Assembly (NCBI GenBank): GCA_031267635.1
Contig: JAIRYX010000445.1
Location: 1 to 11,733 of the forward strand
From: Planctomycetaceae bacterium
GTDB lineage: Bacteria > Planctomycetota > Planctomycetia > Pirellulales > Thermoguttaceae
Direction: 5' to 3'
DNA: 11,733 bases
This document shows positions 6,929-11,733 of the stretch, one piece after another (within the stretch, counting starts at the first letter, position 1; every line of letters starts with the position of its first letter). A program made the position numbers and the translations under genes. The notes beneath the pieces are model-generated. The model did not search any database. It was not told the DNA's origin and worked only from the letters and a program-made list of their open reading frames with translations.

Positions 6929-7151
6929 GTAGAGGCGAAAAATTTTTCGCCTCTACCGGAGGTTATTCCAAAGGAACGCCTTCGGCGTAAGGCGGAATTG
7001 TTATTCTATATTCATAGGCGGCACGAAGCGAGGGATGAATGCGTAATGCGTAAGGCAGAGTTATTATTCTATATCCTCTAAACATTCGTGGTTGCCCTTG
7101 TCTTCGTCGAGCGTAAGGCGGAGGTAAGGATGAAAAAATTTTCGCCCCTAC
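6929..7151. mobile_element. 223-bp MITE-like repeat element with GTAGAGGCGAAAA/GTAGGGGCGAAAA ends
   Basis: The left end (6929-6956) is a perfect 28-bp palindrome starting GTAGAGGCGAAAAA. The right end, read as reverse complement from 7151, begins GTAGGGGCGAAAATTTTTT and matches the left end with a few differences over about 19 bases. Between them are two 27-bp direct copies (6985-7011 and 7048-7074, 24 of 27 identical, core GCGTAAGGCRGA) and a partial third (7111-7131). No coding potential and no clear target duplication. Ends of the GTAGGGGCGAA type are known from dispersed palindromic repeats in several bacterial groups. Confidence 0.65.
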
Positions 7152-7165
7152 TTGTTCCAAAAGCA

Positions 7166-7199
7166 CCAAGAGTCCTAAAAGTCCTAAAAGTCCCTTGTG
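7166..7199. repeat. 9-bp tandem repeat AGTCCTAAA
   Basis: AGTCCTAAA at 7171-7179 and 7180-7188, then AGTCCC, inside a 34-base block. The flanks CCAAG and C(C/T)(C/T)TGTG-like end match 5880-5895, which lacks two of the 9-bp units (16 versus 34 bases). Confidence 0.7.
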
Positions 7200-7207
7200 A
7201 ATGAAAA

Positions 7208-7255
7208 CGAAAGTTCCGTTCCCAAGAACGGAAGCTCTGTGGAACGAAACTTTCG
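7208..7255 (-). terminator. Nested hairpin just downstream of the chemotaxis receptor gene
   Basis: TTCCGTTC (7214-7221) and GAACGGAA (7226-7233) form a perfect 8-bp stem with loop CCAA; a competing outer stem joins CGAAAG (7208-7213) to CTTTCG (7250-7255). It starts 20 bases past the receptor stop on the minus strand and is followed on that strand by a T-rich stretch (TTTCGTTTTC), so it may end transcription. The segment also falls into 21-bp units (7208-7228 and 7229-7249); the second opens CGGAAGCTCTGTGGA, like CGGAAGCTCCGTAGA at 6156 in the main array. Confidence 0.5.
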
Positions 7256-7274
7256 AGAGCGGGTGCAGCTCTTA

Positions 7275-9617
7275 CTATTTTCCAAACTCGCTATCGTCAA
7301 GCTTGAAATTGTAATCCGGGTCGCTGTCGAGGACGGCGGTTGCGGCGTTGTTGCCGTCCCATCCGTCGTTTCCCCAGTGATTGCTTCTGCCCGCGCCGGA
7401 TTCGGCATTGGCGGATTTGGCGACATTGGCGGCGTTTTTTCTTGCGCCGAAGTTGTATCCCGATGAACCGGCGTTTGCGGCGAGCGCGTTTCCCGATTCA
7501 TTGGAGGAATACTTGCCGGCTCCGGAGGAACGTCCGCCAACCGATATTCCGTCGTTCGTTTTCGTGCTACGAAGTTTGAAACGCGCCACGACTTGCTGGA
7601 GCTTTGTCGCGTGGCTGTTCATCTCATGCGAAGTGCTCGCCGATTCTTCCGCGTTCGCGGTGTTCTGTTGCGTCACCGCGTCGATCTGCTGCAACGCTTG
7701 CGTCACTTGACTCACGCCCTGGGCTTGCTCGTTACTTGCCGTCGCGATTTCATTAATCAGCTTGGCGGTACTTGAGACATGAGAAACAATCTGATCCAAC
7801 ATCTCCGCCGTCTTCTGCGCAATTCCCGCTCCCTCGTGGATCTGCCGATTGTTGTTTTCAATCATTTGGGTTGTTTCTCCGGCGGCTTTCGCACACCGCG
7901 CGGCAAGATTTCTGACCTCTTCCGCAACAACCGCGAAACCTTTGCCGTGTATGCCCGCTCGCGCCGCTTCGACCGCCGCGTTCAACGCCAGCAGATTCGT
8001 TTGAAAGGAAATGTCGTCGATGACTTTGATGACGCTCTGCACGTCCTGCGAGTTTTTCGTGATCTGCTCCATGGAATGAATCATCTGTTTCATCATACTT
8101 TGCCCCGCGCCTGCCGCGTCGCTCGCGTCTTTCGCAAGATGGGTCGCTTCCGCGGCGTTTTCCGCGTTTTGATGCGTCTGACTTCCCATTTCCGCCATCG
8201 ACGACGTGATTTCTTCCAGCGACGCGGCGGACTCCGTCGCTCCTTGCGACAACGATTCGCTTGTCGCGGCAACTTGTCCCGCTCCCGACGAGACTTGCTG
8301 AACCGCGTTGCGAACCTGATTCAAAACGTCGTTCACTTGCTCCAGCATCGCGGAAAGATTTTTGTTCATCTCGTCTTTGTTACTCTTAATTTTCACGCGG
8401 CTTGTCCAATCTCCGCGGCTGAGCGACTGTCCTAATTCCGTCACCGAGCGGAGTTCATGAATGATCTCTTTCGCTTGCTGCGATAAATCGCCGACTTCAT
8501 CGGAACGTTTCAAATATTTGTCGTCAATCAGCACGTCGGTATCGCCTTCCTTCGTGATTCGCTTGAACAGATTCACGATTCCGGAAATCCCGCCGGCAAC
8601 CGAGCGCGTTAATGTGAATCCCAGCAAAAGAGCGATAACAACCGCCGCAATTGCCGTAACGCATACAAGCTCTCGTGAAAACGCAATGACGCTTTTCTGA
8701 ACGTTCAGGTCTTTTTGAGAATCCGCCGCGGTCACGTGCAGCATCCCTTGTGAAACGTCGATTGTTTCTTTGAAATACTCCATGAGTTCTCTTTGCTTGT
8801 CCGCCTGAGAGTGAACCACATTCGAGTGATTCGTTCCCAACTCATTCAATTTCTGAAACACCGGCAACGCTTGTTCAAAGTATTGCCTCGCTTCTCCCTC
8901 AGGCAGACTCGTTTGTATTTGGTCGACATAGAAATGAAATTTCTCATTAACGGCGTTCATGCTTTTCATTGCCGCTTGCCGCGCGTCGTCATCGTAAGCG
9001 TAAAGGAATTTCAAACGCGCTATTCGCTGCCCTTCCAGCAAAATCAGCGTGCGGAGCAGCGATTCCGCTAAAAAAACTTTATCTTCTTCCACCGTTGTCG
9101 CCTTGTCGTTTTCTTTCTTTTCCGACGCGACGATTTTATTCTGAACGATTGCATAAGTTTTCTCAATCAAGTCGGCAACATTATCCGCCATGCTGTAATA
9201 GGCGTTTTTCGCGTCTTCCAGCTGCGCGTCCATCGCGCGAAACTCGTTTTCCGCGTTTCCTGTTTTTTTCAGAACGGAGAGAACAGCTTTGGCGTGCTTT
9301 CGATTTTCCTCGAAGGTGGTTTTCTCAATAATATCGTTGGTGATATCCAGCGTCTTTTTCAGCTCCTCTTTGAAACTCTCCTCCGTTTTCGGGTCGTGGT
9401 TAACCAAATAGACTAAAAAGTGGCGCCGCATCATATTCGCGCTGTCAATGATATCGTTGGCGCGTTTGCTTGCCGCAATACCGTTTACCACATCGTTCGT
9501 TGTCTGCGTGATACTTGCGTAGCTGTAAATCGCTACGACGGTCAATATCGCCATCAGAAAGATCATGACTCCAAAGCTTACAATGAATTTCTTGCCGATT
9601 TTTAACCTGTTTAGCAT
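7275..9617 (-). CDS. Methyl-accepting chemotaxis protein with large helical sensor and HAMP region
   Basis: A 780-residue inner-membrane chemoreceptor that should signal to a CheA/CheW array. Transmembrane helix 1 is at about 11-33. An all-helical periplasmic sensor of roughly 280 residues (34-314) follows, a size that would suit a helical bimodular (HBM) domain, though the class is inferred. Transmembrane helix 2 is at about 317-337. A HAMP domain covers about 338-390 ('SDEVGDLSQQ'), and residues 391-433 ('LSRGDWTSRVKIKSNKDEM') look like a second HAMP. The signalling hairpin tip 'DDISFQTNLLALNAAVEAARAG' and 'GKGFAVVAEEVRNLA' lie at about 534-572 and are typical. After about 685 comes a Gly/Ser/Asn-rich tail ending in 'NFKLDDSEFGK'; the NWETF-type CheR docking pentapeptide is absent. 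No other che gene is adjacent. Start chosen by the good ribosome site and the signal anchor. Confidence 0.93.
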   Translation of the reverse strand: MLNRLKIGKKFIVSFGVMIFLMAILTVVAIYSYASITQTTNDVVNGIAASKRANDIIDSANMMRRHFLVYLVNHDPKTEESFKEELKKTLDITNDIIEKTTFEENRKHAKAVLSVLKKTGNAENEFRAMDAQLEDAKNAYYSMADNVADLIEKTYAIVQNKIVASEKKENDKATTVEEDKVFLAESLLRTLILLEGQRIARLKFLYAYDDDARQAAMKSMNAVNEKFHFYVDQIQTSLPEGEARQYFEQALPVFQKLNELGTNHSNVVHSQADKQRELMEYFKETIDVSQGMLHVTAADSQKDLNVQKSVIAFSRELVCVTAIAAVVIALLLGFTLTRSVAGGISGIVNLFKRITKEGDTDVLIDDKYLKRSDEVGDLSQQAKEIIHELRSVTELGQSLSRGDWTSRVKIKSNKDEMNKNLSAMLEQVNDVLNQVRNAVQQVSSGAGQVAATSESLSQGATESAASLEEITSSMAEMGSQTHQNAENAAEATHLAKDASDAAGAGQSMMKQMIHSMEQITKNSQDVQSVIKVIDDISFQTNLLALNAAVEAARAGIHGKGFAVVAEEVRNLAARCAKAAGETTQMIENNNRQIHEGAGIAQKTAEMLDQIVSHVSSTAKLINEIATASNEQAQGVSQVTQALQQIDAVTQQNTANAEESASTSHEMNSHATKLQQVVARFKLRSTKTNDGISVGGRSSGAGKYSSNESGNALAANAGSSGYNFGARKNAANVAKSANAESGAGRSNHWGNDGWDGNNAATAVLDSDPDYNFKLDDSEFGK

Positions 9618-9622
9618 GTTTG

Positions 9623-9628
9623 TCCTTT
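9623..9628 (-). promoter_or_regulatory. Ribosome binding site of the chemotaxis receptor
   Basis: Minus-strand AAAGGA ends five bases before the ATG at 9617 (AAAGGACAAACATG). One of only two clear Shine-Dalgarno sites in the window; it fixes the start. Confidence 0.75.
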
Positions 9629-9774
9629 CAATTTTTGTCTTCTTGTGTTACGGCTCTTGCCGCCGTTGTCTCTATGAGACTTCTCTCGCTCCGCGGAATC
9701 CTTGCGGGAAAGATTCCCGTGATTCACGAAAGAGCTGATTTTTGACGACACGTCGCGGATTGCCGACGTTTTCT

Positions 9775-9789
9775 TTGTTGCATCAACAA
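9775..9789. promoter_or_regulatory. 15-bp palindrome TTGTTG-CAT-CAACAA, possible operator
   Basis: Perfect 6-bp arms around a 3-base centre, about 160 bases upstream of the chemoreceptor start in a divergent intergenic region. The short symmetric form fits a dimeric regulator site, but only one copy is seen, so this is tentative. Confidence 0.25.
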
Positions 9790-9979
9790 TCTAGCTAACA
9801 ATAGAATGAAATCGAGAAGCCGCCCTACAAAAACGGCAAAACGGCATAAATTTCTTTTCGTCGGTAAAAACCGGAATAAAAGGGAATCGTTGGCGGCATG
9901 TCTGTTTGGGGCTTTTTTTCCCTCAAGTTGTCGGAGGATCGCCGCGCATCAATATTTTTTTATTTCACGGGAAAAAGTG

Positions 9980-10008
9980 TTGCTGTTTCGGCTCATGAGA
10001 GATAAAAT
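9980..10008 (+). promoter_or_regulatory. Candidate sigma70-type promoter of the peptidase gene
   Basis: TTGCTG (9980-9985) and TAAAAT (10003-10008) are 17 bases apart. The -10 matches five of six consensus bases and the -35 three. It implies a leader of about 130 bases. Confidence 0.35.
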
Positions 10009-10130
10009 AGATTTTACTTATTCAGTTGCCCATAGCCCCATCAATCCGCGCGGTTTTATCGGGCTGACGAGCGACGGACAAGCGTCCCGAACGGCTTTAC
10101 TATCGCAACTCTTATTTATCACATTTCCCT

Positions 10131-10136
10131 GAGGAG
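10131..10136 (+). promoter_or_regulatory. Strong ribosome binding site of the peptidase gene
   Basis: GAGGAG six bases before the ATG at 10143, the strongest Shine-Dalgarno match in the window. It decides the start codon. Confidence 0.85.
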
Positions 10137-10142
10137 ATAACA

Positions 10143-10940
10143 ATGTCCGCACATTTCCGCCACTTTTTTTATTTCATATTGATTTACTGCGGTTTATCTT
10201 GCGGTATTTCATCGGCTTTAACATCGGCGGACGAACCGCAAAAAGCGGAACACAACGCCGTTGTTCACGAAGACCAACAATCGCCGGAACAAAAGCCGTC
10301 CGATCAATCTCCGGAAAAAACGGAAAAGCGTTTGCCTGCGCAACTCGCCAAAGTCACCGTTGTCATCGAAGGCGAGGTACTTCAGCAGGCAGGGATTCAC
10401 GAATGGGCGGGCAAGGCAAGCAAACTTGTTACCGAATGGTATCCAAAAATGGACGTGCTGCTTCAATCGGACGGTTATGTGCCGCCGAAAGAGATCACAA
10501 TCATTTTCCGCAAAATGGACGGCGTTGCGTACACTGCCGGCAACGCGATCAATATTTCCGCCGACTGGATTCACCGCCAGCCGGGAGATTTTGGAATGGT
10601 CGCACATGAGCTGGTGCATGTGATTCAATCGTATCCTCGGCACACCGGTCCCGGCTGGGTCACGGAAGGAATCGCCGATTACATCCGCCATGCGCATTAC
10701 GAACCGGATGTGAAATTGCCGCGAATCAATCCCGACCGCGCCAGTTACCGTGACGCTTACAAAACAACCGCCGGATTCTTTATCTGGATCGAAACAACCT
10801 ACGGCAAAGAAAAAGAGTTTGTCAAAAAACTGAACGCCGCCATGCGCGAACGCACTTATAAAGACGAAATCTTCCAAGAACTCACAGGAAAATCGCTCGA
10901 CGACCTTTGGAAAGAATATGCGGATACGTTCAGAAAGTAA
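10143..10940 (+). CDS. Secreted basic-secretory-protein (BSP) family zinc peptidase
   Basis: A 265-residue predicted exported protein. A signal peptide covers about 1-28 (hydrophobic core 8-25, possible cut near the Ala/Ser-rich end), followed by a charged Gln/Glu/Pro-rich linker (31-64). The domain from about 68 to 262 matches the BSP family (Pfam PF04450 type): 'ITIIFRKMDGVAYTAGNAINISADWI', the zinc-binding HELVH at 155-159 in 'MVAHELVHVIQSY', then 'GWVTEGIADYIR' (171-182), where Glu175 is a plausible further metal ligand, and 'TAGFFIWIE' (209-217). Both zinc histidines and the catalytic Glu156 are present, so activity is expected; the substrate is unknown. The family was first described in plants and is also found in bacteria. 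The gene stands alone with its own strong ribosome site and divergent upstream neighbour. Confidence 0.87.
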   Translation: MSAHFRHFFYFILIYCGLSCGISSALTSADEPQKAEHNAVVHEDQQSPEQKPSDQSPEKTEKRLPAQLAKVTVVIEGEVLQQAGIHEWAGKASKLVTEWYPKMDVLLQSDGYVPPKEITIIFRKMDGVAYTAGNAINISADWIHRQPGDFGMVAHELVHVIQSYPRHTGPGWVTEGIADYIRHAHYEPDVKLPRINPDRASYRDAYKTTAGFFIWIETTYGKEKEFVKKLNAAMRERTYKDEIFQELTGKSLDDLWKEYADTFRK

Positions 10941-10997
10941 TTTCCAAAATGACGTGAAAACGATTCGTAAACAATGACAAGTTTTATACTTTGTTAA

Positions 10998-11129
10998 AAA
11001 GAAAACACAACCGACGCTGATAATATCAGTAAACCGATTTGGGATTGTTTGAAAAATAGCGGTGAAAATAAAATAGAAATTACTGAATTAAAACAAATTG
11101 AAATTGATACGTCGTCTATTGAGGAATAA
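10998..11129 (+). pseudogene. Possible remnant of the 3' end of a gene
   Basis: From the in-frame stop at 10995 to the TAA at 11127, 43 codons are open with no ATG start. They read as ordinary soluble protein: 'NISKPIWDCLKNSG' then 'IEITELKQIEIDTSSIEE' to the stop. The stretch is much more AT-rich than neighbouring genes, and another frame just upstream (about 10970-11000) also reads through, so a frameshifted, decayed tail of a gene is possible. I cannot name the family. A chance open frame in AT-rich DNA is the alternative. Confidence 0.25.
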
Positions 11130-11207
11130 GTTTTGTGATACTTGAATTTTCAAATATTTCAAAACTTTGACAATCCACCACCACTCGCCTTTTTTTTGAG
11201 ATGCGGC

Positions 11208-11733
11208 ATGAACGAGTCATTAGATTTGGAGGTACTTGAAGAAAGCGGCATTGACGCCGTACTGGATCGGCAGCTTCGCGAACATCTGCAACGCTGTTTT
11301 CCTGACAGCCCTGACAAATTTCAGGAGCATCGGGTGTGGCACAATGTCTCGCCGGAGTACACGGTGATTCTGCGGAAAAAAAGCGGCGATCCGAATATTC
11401 CCGCGTCGGTTGCCGGACATGTCGGCGTTGTCATTCGGACGATTACAACGACTTGGAATTGGCGATACAATGTCGCAAGCATTCAAGGCGTTTCGGTCGC
11501 GGAGGAATACCGTTACGAAGGATACGCCGCGCGGATGATTCAATGTGCGTTGGACGAAGCGAATCGTCGCGGCTATCTGTACGCGGTACTGTTTTGCAAA
11601 GAGGCGATGGTTCCGTTTTATTTGAAACTCGGCTGGCGGCTGACCGACGACTCGGTCATTATGCGCAATGAACAAGACGCTCCAATCCGAATGCGGTCAA
11701 ACTGTCCGATGTACAAAGAACTGACCGTGCAAA
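11208..11733 (+). CDS. GNAT-family N-acetyltransferase (cut by window end)
   Basis: The first 175 codons of a protein that continues past the window. It belongs to the GCN5-related acetyltransferases, which move an acyl group from acyl-CoA to an amine. 'AGHVGVVIRTI' (69-79) is the central strand region, 'SIQGVSVAEEYRYEGYAARMI' (91-111) the strand plus acyl-CoA pyrophosphate loop (R102-Y-E-G105-Y-A107, the usual R/Q-x-x-G-x-G/A), and 'VPFYLKLGWRL' (135-145) the late helix-to-strand turn with the 'Y.k.GW' pattern. The order resembles the NodA/AAC(2')-like GNAT subgroup, but substrate cannot be inferred. The ATG at 11208 has only a weak purine site; an in-frame TTG at 11196 is a less likely start. 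The spacer before it is AT-rich with an eight-T run. Confidence 0.8.
   Translation, partial: MNESLDLEVLEESGIDAVLDRQLREHLQRCFPDSPDKFQEHRVWHNVSPEYTVILRKKSGDPNIPASVAGHVGVVIRTITTTWNWRYNVASIQGVSVAEEYRYEGYAARMIQCALDEANRRGYLYAVLFCKEAMVPFYLKLGWRLTDDSVIMRNEQDAPIRMRSNCPMYKELTVQ

Larger units (their letters stand above)
9618..10142. other. Divergent intergenic region between chemoreceptor and peptidase
   Basis: About 525 bases between divergent genes, containing the two ribosome sites, a candidate promoter at 9980-10008 and a small palindrome at 9775-9789. A 108-codon plus-strand frame at 9806-10132 has basic low-complexity composition and no family features. No flagellar sigma28-type TAAA-N15-GCCGATAA promoter was found upstream of the chemoreceptor. 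Confidence 0.5.

Noticed and set aside
6963..7169. 68-codon minus-strand frame
   Set aside because: It lies inside the second repeat element and is explained by its internal direct repeats.
9806..10132. 108-codon plus-strand frame before the peptidase
   Set aside because: Basic, low-complexity composition, no signal or domain, no ribosome site, and it covers the likely promoter of the peptidase gene.

Overview
The window looks like a bacterial chromosome segment, most probably from a planctomycete or a close relative. This is inferred from gene types: a tiny lipoprotein with a transthyretin-like fold of the kind scattered through planctomycete genomes, an orphan lipoprotein solute-binding protein, a stand-alone divergent Hsp70, a basic-secretory-protein-type zinc peptidase, weak or absent Shine-Dalgarno sites at most genes, and long intergenic gaps full of repeats. 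No rRNA, tRNA, integrase, transposase gene or CRISPR array is visible.

Layout. 36-452 (+) is a small lipoprotein. 821-2281 (-) is a lipoprotein solute-binding protein. 2614-3636 (+) is an AEC-family permease. 3829-5865 (+) is an Hsp70-family ATPase with short in-frame 21-bp repeats. 5866-7274 is 1.4 kb with no credible gene and holds nearly all the unusual structure. 7275-9617 (-) is a methyl-accepting chemotaxis receptor. 10143-10940 (+) is a secreted HELVH zinc peptidase. 10998-11129 may be a gene remnant. 11208 to the end (+) is the start of a GNAT acetyltransferase cut by the window edge. Neighbours are mostly single-gene units on alternating strands, so no operon or shared pathway is evident.

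The gene-poor block 5866-7274 is the part worth attention. It contains (a) a roughly 500-bp tract built on a strict 21-bp period, in which many units carry a short inverted repeat kept pairable in RNA by G-U changes; (b) a 331-bp MITE-like element with 14-bp terminal inverted repeats, a perfect 7-bp target-site duplication and a 216-bp interior palindrome; (c) a second 223-bp element bounded by GTAG(A/G)GGCGAAAA-type termini; and (d) 9-bp GGGAC-type repeats at two loci that differ by exactly two units. The same 21-bp period appears inside the Hsp70 gene (two sites) and just downstream of the chemotaxis gene. This suggests a genome-specific tendency to create or maintain 21-bp units, but function is unknown. 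No complete new multi-gene system can be claimed from this window.
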